Of a stretch of DNA of 64,000 nt, positions 9,283 to 18,183 are shown one piece after another. The stretch lies in the NCBI GenBank assembly GCA_026416455.1, contig JAOAFE010000004.1:1-64000 (forward strand). The letters run 5' to 3'. Positions within the stretch are counted from its first letter, which is position 1. Every line of letters begins with the position of its first letter. The notes beneath the pieces were generated by a model, which worked only from the letters and a program-made list of their open reading frames with translations, was not told where the DNA came from and searched no databases. Made by a program: the position numbers and the translations under genes. This DNA comes from Syntrophales bacterium. Lineage in GTDB: Bacteria > Desulfobacterota > Syntrophia > Syntrophales > UBA8958.

Positions 9283-9560
9283 GGCTTTTCTCTTTCTACG
9301 TTTTCTACCAAGTTAAGAGTTTGAAGGGCCGTGAGAAAAGAACTTATCTGTTCCTTCGCTTCGGGCGGCAAGGACTCAACTTCTTTTGCTACAATACGAA
9401 TGATATCCTCTTCACTGTTAGTCCCGGTTAAGTGTTTCCACACGATCACGGCTACCGGATTCAAGGCGTAGGTGTGCCCCGTATCGGGATCGAAAAGGAC
9501 TGCCCAATCGTCGAATTCTTCCCGCAGGACTAAGTTGGCGTTCGCCTTTAAATATATCAA
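9279..9560 (-). CDS. PqqD-family peptide chaperone, ScmD-like
   Basis: This 93-aa PqqD-like protein carries the hallmark stretch WAVLFDPDTGHTYALNPVAVIVWKHL followed by a helical C-terminal part. PqqD-type proteins (RiPP recognition elements) bind the leader of a precursor peptide and present it to a radical SAM/SPASM enzyme; two such enzymes follow immediately. The start is TTG at 9560 with GGGAG seven bases upstream. The stop overlaps the ATG of the next gene. The family resembles ScmD of the SynChlorMet cassette and the PqqD-like partners of HprK-related systems. No HprK/ScmC-like gene is visible here. Confidence 0.85.
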   Translation of the reverse strand: MIYLKANANLVLREEFDDWAVLFDPDTGHTYALNPVAVIVWKHLTGTNSEEDIIRIVAKEVESLPPEAKEQISSFLTALQTLNLVENVEREKP

Positions 9561-9592
9561 CTAATCACTCCCTTTTCCTCAAATTGGCCAAT

Positions 9593-9994
9593 CTATGGTT
9601 TACTTCCCACAACTTCTACGTAAACGCGCCTCGTGCGGGGGCCATCGAACTCGCAGAAGAAAATAGATTGCCATTGACCTAGCATAAGTTCACCACCAGA
9701 GACAATGACCAACTCCGATGAGCCGACCAGGGAAGCCTTAACATGGGCATCGGAATTACCTTCACAATGAAGGAAAGGGGCATTTTTCGGGATGAGACGG
9801 TTTAGCTGGTTCAATATATCTCTCGGCACGTCTGGGTCGGCATTTTCGTTGATCGTGACGGCGGCGGTCGTATGGGGAACGAAGATACAAACTAATCCGG
9901 TGGAGATCTTCTGCTTTGAAACTATATCTCTCACCTTTTTGGTTATGTCTATCATTTCGCATCTTTCGCGTGTGGTTACCGTAAAACTATCCAT
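9593..9994 (-). CDS. YjbQ/UPF0047 family protein
   Basis: The 133-aa protein has the conserved YjbQ-family core: GLVCIFVPHTTAAVTINE, the HCEGNSDAHVKASLVG segment and LGQWQSIFFCEFDGPR. Members have a compact beta fold with conserved His/Glu residues; a thiamine-phosphate synthase activity has been reported for some, and the physiological role is uncertain. The ORF track begins at 10018, but the ATG at 9994 is preferred because AAGGAG lies nine bases upstream of it and it sits 1 bp after the methyltransferase stop. It lies in the minus-strand operon between the methyltransferase and the PqqD-like gene; a role in the peptide cassette is not shown. Confidence 0.9.
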   Translation of the reverse strand: MDSFTVTTRERCEMIDITKKVRDIVSKQKISTGLVCIFVPHTTAAVTINENADPDVPRDILNQLNRLIPKNAPFLHCEGNSDAHVKASLVGSSELVIVSGGELMLGQWQSIFFCEFDGPRTRRVYVEVVGSKP

Positions 9995-9995
9995 C

Positions 9996-10655
9996 TTACT
10001 TATCTCCTTTTCCCGCATATGACGGCGTTAACTTTTTCAATACGCCGAGGGTTTTTGTCATGGGCTCAACCAAAAATTCTCCCGTTGCCGCCGCCCTTTT
10101 ATACACCTCATAAGGGGCTTGTCCCCCTTGAGACGGATCGAGAAAGATATCGTGAAAAAGAAGATAACCTCCTTGCACGATATGGGGACTCCAGAGACGA
10201 TAATCCTGCCAGGCCGATTCGAAGGTGTGGCTGCCATCGATAAAGACAAGGCTTAAGGGTGTATGCCAGAGACGTGCCACCGTGGCGGAAGATGACACGA
10301 TGGGTACGACGGTATCGAGGAGATCGAACATCTCCAAAGTATGCCGGAAGTGAGGAAAAGTATCTATTTTTCCCGTTTTGTCGTCCAGCAGCTCTGGATC
10401 GAAGTACGCCTCCCCCGGTTGCTGCTCTTCCGATCCGCGATGATGGTCGATAGAAAAAAGGATGCCTTTGTTTTTACGACAGCCGAATCCCAGGTATAGG
10501 GCCGATTTCCCGCAATAGCTTCCTATTTCTAAACACGGCCCCAGACGACTGGCCGCCTGCGCCAGGCGGTACAAACATTTACCTTCTTCGGGATCAAGAA
10601 ACCCTTTGACGGGTGCCTTCTGGATTTGACTGAATAAATCTTCTTCTCCTCTCAT
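9996..10655 (-). CDS. Class I SAM-dependent methyltransferase
   Basis: The protein is about 219 aa from the ATG at 10655. The alternative ATG at 10700 adds 15 basic residues and overlaps rdgC by 41 bp; neither start has a strong Shine-Dalgarno sequence. Motif I is CLEIGSYCGKSALYLG and the post-I acidic residue is in FSIDHH. LVFIDGSHTFESAWQDYRLW and GGYLLFHDIF match the Methyltransf_24 type of Rossmann methyltransferase. The substrate is unknown. It is in a tight operon with the YjbQ, PqqD and radical SAM genes, so it could supply a further modification, but the RdgC-like gene upstream shows the operon is not purely biosynthetic. Confidence 0.82.
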   Translation of the reverse strand: MRGEEDLFSQIQKAPVKGFLDPEEGKCLYRLAQAASRLGPCLEIGSYCGKSALYLGFGCRKNKGILFSIDHHRGSEEQQPGEAYFDPELLDDKTGKIDTFPHFRHTLEMFDLLDTVVPIVSSSATVARLWHTPLSLVFIDGSHTFESAWQDYRLWSPHIVQGGYLLFHDIFLDPSQGGQAPYEVYKRAAATGEFLVEPMTKTLGVLKKLTPSYAGKGDK

Positions 10656-10659
10656 GGCC

Positions 10660-11634
10660 TTAGATTTTAGCCTCTTTTTTAAATAAGGAAAAGAGGTCAT
10701 CCAACAGCATGAGTAGCCTCTCCATCAAAGAAACACGATCCAAAAGGGAAGCGTAATTTGCCTCTTTTTCCTCCTCGTCGTCTTTCATATTCGATAGTCG
10801 TAAACCCTGGAGTACGAAATCATCCGCCTTCAAAGTAAATTCCCATTCATCTCGGTCTTCCTGAAGGTTCAATCGTGCCTCTTTGATTTTTTTTCCCTGA
10901 CGCAGGGCCTCTTCAACCTCGTAGAAGCCGGCATGGTGGCCCTGACAGACAACCGATTCAACATATTCTCCCTCTCCCGATTCCAGCATGACTCGTTTAA
11001 GAAACTCGAGCCGTACTTCTCTTCCCCGAGAGACGGCAATAGTACCCTCTCTTTCCTTTGCCTTAGCCCAAAGCCAGGTAAGGAACTGGCGATTTTCGAT
11101 TGGATCTTGAGCAGGGCAAAAGGGGTTAAGAGGCATTTCGAACGTATCTTCGAAGTACGAAACGAAGTCGTCTCTCACCTTTGGGCTGGTTCCGGAAAAG
11201 TAAACGGTCCCCGTCTGCCAAGACCAGCAGACCTCATAAAAAGAGGGAACGGGTGGAATTTTCAGGGCGAGTTCTCTCTTTGCCCCCTCTCGGATAGATT
11301 GTTTTTGTTCTCGGCTTATTTTTTTTAACCCCTGCTCCGAGAGAAATTTTTTTTCCTCCTCGAGGCAGCGGAGATTGAGTAAGGACGAGGGAATACGCCG
11401 TTCATCAACCCGAAGGGTAAAGATTAAGTAAGACCCGAACTTGTATTGAGGCAGCGTAAAATTGCTACTTAACGGATCGTCGATCAGTGTCCAACCCCAT
11501 CTTTCTTTGGCTTCTAAGGGAAAAAAGTCACTAAATGCACGGGATTTTAATTTTTCCCCTACAGAGTCTAAGTCTAACTGTTCTTGGGGCGTACGAAAAC
11601 GCGCTAGGGATACCAATCCTTTTTTGAAACCCAT
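10660..11634 (-). CDS. RdgC-like recombination-associated protein
   Basis: The 324-aa protein fits RdgC (about 300 aa), a ring-shaped DNA-binding protein that restrains RecA. Features I recognise are RWGWTLIDDPLSSNF, the FTLRVDERRIPSSLLN stretch, and the Lys/Glu-rich segment SREQKQSIREGAKRELALKIPPVP. VYFSGTSPKVRDDFVSYFEDTF is the strand-helix unit typical of RdgC family PF04381. The similarity is that of a distant family member, so the function is inferred. An AAGGAG Shine-Dalgarno sequence precedes the ATG by nine bases, and a candidate promoter lies further upstream. It heads the minus-strand operon that continues into the peptide-modification cassette. Confidence 0.72.
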   Translation of the reverse strand: MGFKKGLVSLARFRTPQEQLDLDSVGEKLKSRAFSDFFPLEAKERWGWTLIDDPLSSNFTLPQYKFGSYLIFTLRVDERRIPSSLLNLRCLEEEKKFLSEQGLKKISREQKQSIREGAKRELALKIPPVPSFYEVCWSWQTGTVYFSGTSPKVRDDFVSYFEDTFEMPLNPFCPAQDPIENRQFLTWLWAKAKEREGTIAVSRGREVRLEFLKRVMLESGEGEYVESVVCQGHHAGFYEVEEALRQGKKIKEARLNLQEDRDEWEFTLKADDFVLQGLRLSNMKDDEEEKEANYASLLDRVSLMERLLMLLDDLFSLFKKEAKI

Positions 11635-11665
11635 GTCAGTTTTCTCCTTCCAAAGTGCAAAGGAG

Positions 11666-11692
11666 CGTATACGAAAGAGGTCAGCGTGTCAA
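11666..11692 (-). promoter_or_regulatory. Candidate sigma-70 promoter of the rdgC/radical SAM operon
   Basis: On the minus strand TTGACA (11692-11687) is followed after 15 bases by TATACG (11671-11666), about 32 bases before the ATG. Both hexamers are good, but the spacer is 2 bases shorter than ideal. Confidence 0.45.
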
Positions 11693-11694
11693 TC

Positions 11695-11723
11695 TTGAGG
11701 AAAAATAGACAGAGATGAACAAT
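11695..11723 (+). promoter_or_regulatory. Weak candidate promoter for nadK
   Basis: TTGAGG, a 17-base spacer and AACAAT lie in the 116-bp divergent gap between the rdgC-like gene and nadK. Each hexamer matches consensus at four of six positions. This is only the best-looking site in the gap. Confidence 0.28.
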
Positions 11724-11750
11724 TATGTTATCTGAATCGACGAGGTAAAA

Positions 11751-12620
11751 ATGGAGATTAATCGAATAGGTATAATCGCCAATGTGGCGAAAGAAAACGC
11801 CTTACCCCAGGTGGCGAGGTTGAAGAGCTGGCTTCGAGAGAAGGGGGTCCAAGTATTCCTCCATCGGGAGCTGGCGGCGCTTCACGGTGAAGATGGAGGG
11901 TACGAGATTGAGAATCTGGCACGCATGTGTGACCTTTTGGCCGTCATGGGGGGGGATGGTACGATCTTGCGCGCCGCTCGCAAAACTAAGGAAGTACCCA
12001 TCCCGATCCTCGGTATTAATTTAGGACAGTTCGGTTATCTAGCCGAGGTGAACTTAGACGAAATGTACGACACCTTTAGCGCCATTCTCGATGGTCGCTT
12101 TCAGACCGAAGAAAGAATGATGCTCGACGTGGTCGACAAATCTGAACAAAAATGGACTATCCTCAACGATGCCGTCATAAATCGTGGAAATCTGTCGCGC
12201 ATAGTCGAGATCGAAACCTTTGTCGACGATGCCTACCTGACAACCTATAAAGCTGATGGCCTCATTATTTCCACACCTACCGGATCTACGGCTTATTCAC
12301 TTTCGGCGGGGGGGCCGATCGTGCTACCCCGCCATGAGTCAATCATTATAAATCCCATCTGTCCTCATACCTTAACCAATCGCCCCGTGATTTTACCCGG
12401 ATCGGCCCGGGTGTCTATAGTCTTGCGTTCTAAAGAAGAAGGCGCAACACTCACCTTAGATGGTCAAGTCATGGTACATCTCAAATCGGGAGACAGGATC
12501 GAAGTTACCCGTTCACCATTTGTAACGATTCTCGTAGTTTCCCCTCATCGCAACTATTTCGAAATTCTCCGAAGCAAGTTAGGGTGGGGGGGGATGCCGG
12601 CGTCTCTCACGGGGAGGTGA
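11751..12620 (+). CDS. nadK: NAD kinase
   Basis: This 289-aa cytosolic ATP-NAD kinase makes NADP. The diagnostic GGDGT motif is at residues 67-71 (VMGGDGTILRAAR). LGINLGQFGYLAE, ILNDAVINRG, and the glycine-rich substrate loop TPTGSTAYSLSAGGPIV all match the family. Length is typical. GAGG lies just upstream of the ATG. The gene leads a plus-strand run with recN 12 bp downstream, and nadK-recN is a pairing common in many bacteria. Confidence 0.97.
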   Translation: MEINRIGIIANVAKENALPQVARLKSWLREKGVQVFLHRELAALHGEDGGYEIENLARMCDLLAVMGGDGTILRAARKTKEVPIPILGINLGQFGYLAEVNLDEMYDTFSAILDGRFQTEERMMLDVVDKSEQKWTILNDAVINRGNLSRIVEIETFVDDAYLTTYKADGLIISTPTGSTAYSLSAGGPIVLPRHESIIINPICPHTLTNRPVILPGSARVSIVLRSKEEGATLTLDGQVMVHLKSGDRIEVTRSPFVTILVVSPHRNYFEILRSKLGWGGMPASLTGR

Positions 12621-12632
12621 TACGGAAAAAGG

Positions 12633-14327
12633 ATGTTGACGGAGCTCACCATCAGGAATTTTGCCATCATCGACGAGTTGAAGGTTCATTTTTCGGAAGG
12701 ACTCAACATCATAACGGGAGAAACGGGGGCGGGGAAATCCATCATTATTAATGCCCTCGCGCTCATTATGGGAGATCGGGCATCTGCCGATTTGATCCGC
12801 ACCGGAGAAGATGCGGCACAGGTGGAGGCCGTATTCGATTTACATAAGAAACAAAAGACCCAAGAGATACTTGCCCGCTGGGGGATAAAGGAAAAGGAAG
12901 AAATCGTCGTCAAACGTATCATATCCCGCTCAGGCAAGAGTCGGGCTTATATCAACGGCGAGGCAGTTACTGCCTCCCAGCTCTCCCTTTTAGGGGAGGA
13001 ACTCCTCAATATTTGCGGACAGCATGAACATCAACTCCTGTTAAATGAACAAAATCACATCACTATCCTCGATGCCTATGCCAATTTGGGGGACTTAATC
13101 GGCGACTATGGGCAGCTCTTCCATCGGGTCAATGAACTGGAGGATGAGATAAGGTCTCAGGAAGAGATCAGGAAAAGAAGGGCGGAGATGAGAGAGCTGC
13201 TCGATTTTCAGTATCGAGAGATAGAAGAAGTAGCCCCCCAATTAGGGGAGGATGAAAGATTATTAGAGGAAAGAAGGGTTCTGACCAACGCGCAGAGGTT
13301 GAAAGAGCTCGCTTTCGATCTTTATGAAGAACTTTACGGTGGAGACGGAAGTATTTTGGAGAAGCTCGGCCGTCTTCGCCGCGCCGTCGAGGAAATAAAG
13401 AAAATAGACGGTCACTTTCAAAAGAAGCCCGATGAAGTGGAGAGCGTCTATTATCAGCTTGAGGAAATTGCCCATTACGCCCGCAGTTATGGGCAGAGTT
13501 TGGACATTAATACCCATCGTCTTTCGGAGGTAGAGGAAAGACTGGAGAAGTTGAATCGACTGAAGAAAAAGTATGGGGGGTCGATAGAGGCAGTCCTGGC
13601 CCGTAAAGATGAGATTGCCAGGGAACTGGCGGATAATGCAAACCTAGAGGAAGAATTGGAGAAAAAGAGGAAAGAATGGGAGGATAAGTATCGCGAGCTC
13701 GAGCTACTGTCACGTCAAATATCGGATCGCCGTCAGGAAGCGGCCCGGCATCTGGAAGAAGAACTGGCAGGAGAGTTGTGTTCCCTGATGATGGAAAAGG
13801 CGCAATTTAAGGTTGATCTCAGGGAGACGGCACTTAATAGATTAGGACGAGATAACGTGTCTTTTTTATTTACGGCCAACCCGGGAGAAGAATTGAAACC
13901 GTTACATAAAGTGGCATCGGGAGGGGAATTATCCCGATTGATGTTGGCGTTGAAGAAGGTACTGGCCGACCGAGGGTTTGCCGGCACGATTATATTCGAT
14001 GAAGTCGATAGTGGAATTGGGGGTGCCACGGCCGAGGTGGTGGGTGAGAAGATAGAGGAGGTGGCTTATTACAATCAAGTTATCTGTATTACCCACCTAC
14101 CCCAAATTGCCCGCTTCGCCCATCGCCACTTACGAGTTGAAAAGAAAGTGTCGGACGGTAAAACGGTTACCTCTATTAGTGATTTGGACGAGGTGGAAAG
14201 AAGGGAAGAACTGGCCCGCATGCTTGGAGGCAGAGAGATATCCACCATAACTTTAGAGCATGCCACAGAATTACTTGCCACCAAGGCCAGGAAAGGGGGA
14301 TCCTATGCTGAGGAAGGCCAAGGTTAG
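12633..14327 (+). CDS. recN: DNA repair protein RecN
   Basis: The protein has 564 aa, the usual length for this SMC-like ATPase of double-strand break repair. Walker A is GETGAGKSI near residue 30. A central coiled coil spans roughly residues 160-390 (Glu/Lys/Arg-rich heptads). The ABC signature is VASGGELSRLMLALK and Walker B is TIIFDEVDSGIGG, followed by the conserved ICITHLPQIA. It starts 12 bp after nadK. Its last 23 bases overlap the start of the acetyltransferase gene, suggesting co-transcription. Confidence 0.97.
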   Translation: MLTELTIRNFAIIDELKVHFSEGLNIITGETGAGKSIIINALALIMGDRASADLIRTGEDAAQVEAVFDLHKKQKTQEILARWGIKEKEEIVVKRIISRSGKSRAYINGEAVTASQLSLLGEELLNICGQHEHQLLLNEQNHITILDAYANLGDLIGDYGQLFHRVNELEDEIRSQEEIRKRRAEMRELLDFQYREIEEVAPQLGEDERLLEERRVLTNAQRLKELAFDLYEELYGGDGSILEKLGRLRRAVEEIKKIDGHFQKKPDEVESVYYQLEEIAHYARSYGQSLDINTHRLSEVEERLEKLNRLKKKYGGSIEAVLARKDEIARELADNANLEEELEKKRKEWEDKYRELELLSRQISDRRQEAARHLEEELAGELCSLMMEKAQFKVDLRETALNRLGRDNVSFLFTANPGEELKPLHKVASGGELSRLMLALKKVLADRGFAGTIIFDEVDSGIGGATAEVVGEKIEEVAYYNQVICITHLPQIARFAHRHLRVEKKVSDGKTVTSISDLDEVERREELARMLGGREISTITLEHATELLATKARKGGSYAEEGQG

Positions 14328-14760
14328 TGATGTGCGGACAATTCACAAAATGATCAACAATGCCGCCTCTCAAGGAGACGTCTTACCCCGCTCCCTTATG
14401 GACATTTACGGCAGCCTACGGGATTTTTTTGTTTACCTGGACCGGGACGATAATATCATCGGCATCTGTGCCATGACTATCATTTGGGAGAATTTGGCGG
14501 AGATTAGGTCTCTGGTCGTGTTGGAAGAACACCGAAAAAAGGGAATCGGTCGTATACTAGTAGAGGCTTGCATCTCCGAAGCCATCACCCTGGACCTTTT
14601 TCGCATTTTTACCCTCACGAATAAGAAAGAATTTTTCGAGCGCCTCGGTTTTCATGAGGTTGAACGTACCTCTTTATCGGAGAAGATATGGTCCGACTGC
14701 TTCCGGTGTCCCAAGTATCCCGATTTCTGCGATGAAGTTGCCATGATTATCGAGCTGTAG
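14305..14760 (+). CDS. GNAT N-acetyltransferase, short ArgA-type (probable N-acetylglutamate synthase)
   Basis: From the ATG at 14305 the protein has 151 aa; the 14260 start in the ORF track lies within recN, whereas AAAGGGGG precedes 14305. GNAT motif A is RSLVVLEEHRKKGIGRILVEA, and motif B with the FFERLGFHEV tail follows. The segments LPRSLMDIYGSLRDFFVYLD and IWSDCFRCPKYPDFCDEVAM are typical of the stand-alone acetyltransferase used as N-acetylglutamate synthase in deltaproteobacteria and relatives, catalysing the first step of arginine synthesis. No other arg genes are nearby, so substrate assignment is by family resemblance. Confidence 0.78.
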   Translation: MLRKAKVSDVRTIHKMINNAASQGDVLPRSLMDIYGSLRDFFVYLDRDDNIIGICAMTIIWENLAEIRSLVVLEEHRKKGIGRILVEACISEAITLDLFRIFTLTNKKEFFERLGFHEVERTSLSEKIWSDCFRCPKYPDFCDEVAMIIEL

Positions 14761-14763
14761 GTC

Positions 14764-15927
14764 ATGAGAAGAATCTTCTGCCTCCTCTTCTTTTTCCTCA
14801 TTTGGTCGGTGTTTGGGTGTGCTCCTCGAATGGCTTATCTCCCTCACCCGTCGGGAGAAGAAGAGAAAGCCGTGATGGTGGACGATATGGATCTCCGTTC
14901 CCTCGAGGAGGCGATAGAGCGGAGCCTTAGATTTTTCCAAACCAGAGGGGAACAGAGGGAATATTGCTTTCGAGATCGGTGTCATCGAGGCCGGGAGTTT
15001 ATAGTTGCCCTGGGGAACATGAAAGGTATCTTGGCTAAAGCGGGAGAACCGTGGTCGGAGAAGGAAAAGGCGATCACCGAGATTTTCGATTTCATTCCCG
15101 TAAGTGATAACTTAATTGTAACTGGTTATTTTGAGCCTATCTTGGAGGGTTCGCTGACAAAAGATGAGCGATTCCGCTATCCCATATATCGTCCCCCTGA
15201 GGATATAGTTATTGTCAGATTGGGCAAATTCAACCGCAAGTATGGGAATGATGTGCTGGTTGGCAGGCTCGCAAAGAATGAGGTGGTGCCTTTTTTTAGC
15301 CGCAAGGAAATTGACGTCGACAAAGTTCTAGCCCGTCGCGGGCTGGAAATTGCTTGGGTAGATGAACCGGTTGAACTCTTTTTTCTCCACCTCCAGGGCT
15401 CGGGCAAAATCAGATTAAGAGACGGATCATTTATCAATGTAAGTTATGCCCAGCGAAACGGTAGGCCCTATCGGAGCATCGCCACCTACATGGTGGAGAA
15501 AGGTTACGTCAAATCAACGGAGACTTCTCATCGCCATATCAAGGCCTTTCTTAAGGCCAACCCTCATTTGCGGGATGAAATACTCTCGTACAATGAGAGT
15601 TATATTTTCTTTCGGGAGGTGGAAGAGGGACCCGTTGGGGCCTTGGGTGTAACTCTCGTAAGTGGAAGATCTGTTGCCTTAGATGGAGATGTGTATCCTC
15701 CCGGTGCGCCTCTTATTTTGAAATCACGACGTCCCGTCAGGTTTGAAGAGGACCGACCCACGATGTGGGAGAGTTTTACCCGCCTCGTTTTTCATCATGA
15801 CGGAGGGACGGCTATTAAAGGCCCCCATCGTTTAGACCTCTTCTGCGGTACCGGTCCACAAAAGGAATTGGAGGCCGGCAGTCTAAAAGAGCCGGGTAAA
15901 TTGATTCTTCTCCTTCCTAAAAAATAG
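14764..15927 (+). CDS. mltA: Membrane-bound lytic murein transglycosylase A (lipoprotein)
   Basis: The 387-aa protein has a lipoprotein signal (lipobox VFGC, Cys19). MltA-family stretches follow: VTGYFEPILEGSL, FRYPIYRPPEDI, LEIAWVDEPVELFFLHLQGSGKIRL, and the Y-A-x-R-N-G-R-P-Y-R-S-I segment. The C-terminal 3D domain ends with GPHRLDLFCGTG, which holds one of the catalytic-region Asp residues. MltA cleaves the glycan strands of peptidoglycan, forming 1,6-anhydromuramic ends, at the inner face of the outer membrane. It begins 4 bp after the acetyltransferase stop, so it is probably in the nadK-recN transcript; a separate promoter for trpS follows it. Confidence 0.93.
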   Translation: MRRIFCLLFFFLIWSVFGCAPRMAYLPHPSGEEEKAVMVDDMDLRSLEEAIERSLRFFQTRGEQREYCFRDRCHRGREFIVALGNMKGILAKAGEPWSEKEKAITEIFDFIPVSDNLIVTGYFEPILEGSLTKDERFRYPIYRPPEDIVIVRLGKFNRKYGNDVLVGRLAKNEVVPFFSRKEIDVDKVLARRGLEIAWVDEPVELFFLHLQGSGKIRLRDGSFINVSYAQRNGRPYRSIATYMVEKGYVKSTETSHRHIKAFLKANPHLRDEILSYNESYIFFREVEEGPVGALGVTLVSGRSVALDGDVYPPGAPLILKSRRPVRFEEDRPTMWESFTRLVFHHDGGTAIKGPHRLDLFCGTGPQKELEAGSLKEPGKLILLLPKK

Positions 15928-15936
15928 CCATCCGGT

Positions 15937-15965
15937 TTGACAAGGCACCTGGCATTTGCTATACG
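15937..15965 (+). promoter_or_regulatory. Sigma-70 promoter of the trpS-trpBA operon
   Basis: TTGACA (15937-15942), an exact 17-base spacer, and TATACG (15960-15965) lie in the 67-bp gap before trpS. The predicted transcript would start near 15972, about 23 bases before the GTG start codon. The -35 is perfect and the -10 matches at four of six. Confidence 0.7.
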
Positions 15966-15994
15966 TCGCCCACTAATTTATTGGCAGGTGGCGG

Positions 15995-16990
15995 GTGAAA
16001 AGAATCTTAAGCGGCATGAGACCGACGGGTTATTTACATTTGGGGAACTTGCACGGCGCTTTAAAAAATTGGATTACCTTGCAAAATCAGGGTGAGTTCG
16101 AGTGTTTTTACTTTGTCGCCGATTGGCATGCTTTGACCAGTGACTTTGCCGATCCTTCAATGATCGGTACATATACGGAGGCTATCTTCATCGATTGGTT
16201 AAGTGCTGGTTTGGATCCGGAGAAAAGTACCCTCTTTGTGCAATCGGCCGTAAAAGAGCATGCCGAACTGTTCGTACTCTTTTCGATGATCACCCCCGTA
16301 GCGTGGTTGGAACGAAACCCCACCTATAAAGAGATGAAAGAGGAAATCTCGAACCGGGATTTGTCCAACTTGGGTTTTCTTGCGTACCCCGTATTACAAG
16401 CGGCGGATATACTTATGTATAAGGCATACGGCGTTCCCGTCGGTATAGACCAGCTACCCCATGTGGAATTGACGAGGGAAATAGCCCGTCGTTTTAATTA
16501 TCTATATGGGGAGGTTTTCCCTGAACCTCAGAGTCTTTTGGCGGATACGCCAAAGTTGCTCGGCATAGATGGCCGCAAAATGAGTAAATCTTACGAAAAC
16601 GCTATCTATTTGAGTGATGAGGGGGTCGAGCTCCATCGTAAGGTAATGTCTATGTTTACGGATCCTCAGAGGAAGAGACGTACAGACCCTGGCCGTCCGG
16701 AAATCTGTAACGTTTTTTCCTTTCATAATATCTATACCGAGAAACAAAAAGTGGAAGAGTTAGAGATAGATTGTCGAAATGCCCACATCGGGTGTACAGA
16801 CTGTAAAGAGCTTCTTTCGAAAAACATCGCAGCGGGGCTGGAAGATTTCCATGCCAAGAGGCGGTACTATTTGCAACACATCGACGAAGTTAGGGATATA
16901 ATCAAGGAGGGTAACAGAAGGGCTCGCTTCGTGGCCGAAAAAACGATGGCCGAAGTGCGGGAAGTCATGATGGGGAAATCCATCTACTAA
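15995..16990 (+). CDS. trpS: Tryptophan--tRNA ligase
   Basis: This 331-aa class I aminoacyl-tRNA synthetase charges tRNA-Trp. The signature HLGN is at about residues 17-20 and KMSKS is in [15 protein letters not shown]. Family stretches [36 protein letters not shown] and [15 protein letters not shown] are clear. The GTG start follows a G-rich Shine-Dalgarno (GCAGGTGG). The gene stands 26 bp upstream of trpB with a promoter before it, so tRNA charging and the last step of tryptophan synthesis appear to share a transcript. [13 protein letters not shown] segment holds three Cys, seen in some bacterial TrpS. Confidence 0.97.
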   Translation: MKRILSGMRPTGYLHLGNLHGALKNWITLQNQGEFECFYFVADWHALTSDFADPSMIGTYTEAIFIDWLSAGLDPEKSTLFVQSAVKEHAELFVLFSMITPVAWLERNPTYKEMKEEISNRDLSNLGFLAYPVLQAADILMYKAYGVPVGIDQLPHVELTREIARRFNYLYGEVFPEPQSLLADTPKLLGIDGRKMSKSYENAIYLSDEGVELHRKVMSMFTDPQRKRRTDPGRPEICNVFSFHNIYTEKQKVEELEIDCRNAHIGCTDCKELLSKNIAAGLEDFHAKRRYYLQHIDEVRDIIKEGNRRARFVAEKTMAEVREVMMGKSIY

Positions 16991-17016
16991 TTGCGCGTAA
17001 TGGAAAGATAGACGAC

Positions 17017-18183
17017 ATGAGAAAGGGTTACTATGGGAAATTTGGGGGCGTCTTTGTCCCCGAAACACTCATGCCCTCCATTTATGAATTGGAAGAGGCC
17101 TTCTTTCGATGGTGGAGAAGTAGAGACTTCAGAAAGGAATTCGAAGGATATTTAAAAGATTACGTCGGGCGCCCCACTCCTCTCTACCATGCCTCCAATC
17201 TCTCTGTGCGCTGCGGGCTCACACTTTATCTGAAACGCGAGGATCTTTGCCATACGGGGGCACACAAGATCATAAACGCCTTGGGTCAAGCCCTGTTGGC
17301 AAAAAAAATGGGAAAAAGGAGGGTCATTGCCGAAACTGGGGCGGGTCAACACGGGGTCGCCGTAGCCACCGCCGCGGCCCTATTGGGACTGGAATGTTGT
17401 ATTTACATGGGAGCGGACGATGTGGAGCGACAGAAAATGAACGTAATCCGTATGGATATGTTAGGGGCGGAAGTTCGGGGTGTGGAAACAGGTACGAGAA
17501 CATTAAAAGATGCGATTAACGAAGCTTTAAGAGATTGGGTGACAAACGTAAGAACGACCCATTACATTTTGGGTACCGTTTTTGGACCTTATCCCTACCC
17601 GCAAATGGTGAAGGAATTTGTTTCTGTCATCGGACGAGAGGCGGCAAGACAAATCTGGAAAAAGGAAAAGAGGCTACCCGATGTGGTTGTCGCATGCGTA
17701 GGGGGCGGGAGTAACGCGATGGGTATTTTTTACCCTTTTCTTAAGCGGAAGGAAGTAACGCTCGTTGGCGTGGAGGCAGGAGGCAAAGGTATCTCAACGG
17801 GACATCATGCCGCTCGCTTTCAAGGAGGCAAGGTAGGTATCTTTCAGGGGACAAAAAGTTATGTCCTCCAAGACTCGAATGGGCAGATATTAGATACCTA
17901 CTCTATTGCCCCCGGACTCGATTACGCCAGTGTGGGACCGGAACATAGTTTTCTTATGGAATCCCAACGAGTAACATACACATCTGCCACCGATGAAGAA
18001 ACTTTAGAGGCCTTTTTTCTTACCTCCCGGGAAGAAGGCATCATTCCCGCCCTCGAGAGCAGTCATGCCCTGGCATATGTCATAAAAAACTGCACCAGGT
18101 GGAAAGACAAACTTGTCCTGGTTAACCTTTCGGGGCGCGGGGATAAGGATGTCGAAACCGTATCGAGGACGATATCTCCATGA
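17017..18183 (+). CDS. trpB: Tryptophan synthase beta chain
   Basis: The 388-aa PLP enzyme condenses indole with serine. The PLP lysine lies in [33 protein letters not shown], the phosphate-binding [10 protein letters not shown], and the [14 protein letters not shown] segment are all present. One slight oddity is HKII where HKIN is usual. Its TGA overlaps the ATG of trpA by 4 bp, as in most trpBA pairs. Upstream pathway genes (trpE, D, C, F) are not in this window. Confidence 0.97.
   Translation: MRKGYYGKFGGVFVPETLMPSIYELEEAFFRWWRSRDFRKEFEGYLKDYVGRPTPLYHASNLSVRCGLTLYLKREDLCHTGAHKIINALGQALLAKKMGKRRVIAETGAGQHGVAVATAAALLGLECCIYMGADDVERQKMNVIRMDMLGAEVRGVETGTRTLKDAINEALRDWVTNVRTTHYILGTVFGPYPYPQMVKEFVSVIGREAARQIWKKEKRLPDVVVACVGGGSNAMGIFYPFLKRKEVTLVGVEAGGKGISTGHHAARFQGGKVGIFQGTKSYVLQDSNGQILDTYSIAPGLDYASVGPEHSFLMESQRVTYTSATDEETLEAFFLTSREEGIIPALESSHALAYVIKNCTRWKDKLVLVNLSGRGDKDVETVSRTISP

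Noticed and set aside
9762-9962. 66-aa minus-strand ORF in the yjbQ gene, considered as a precursor peptide
   Set aside because: It lies out of frame inside the conserved YjbQ core, is very basic and has no leader-like pattern.
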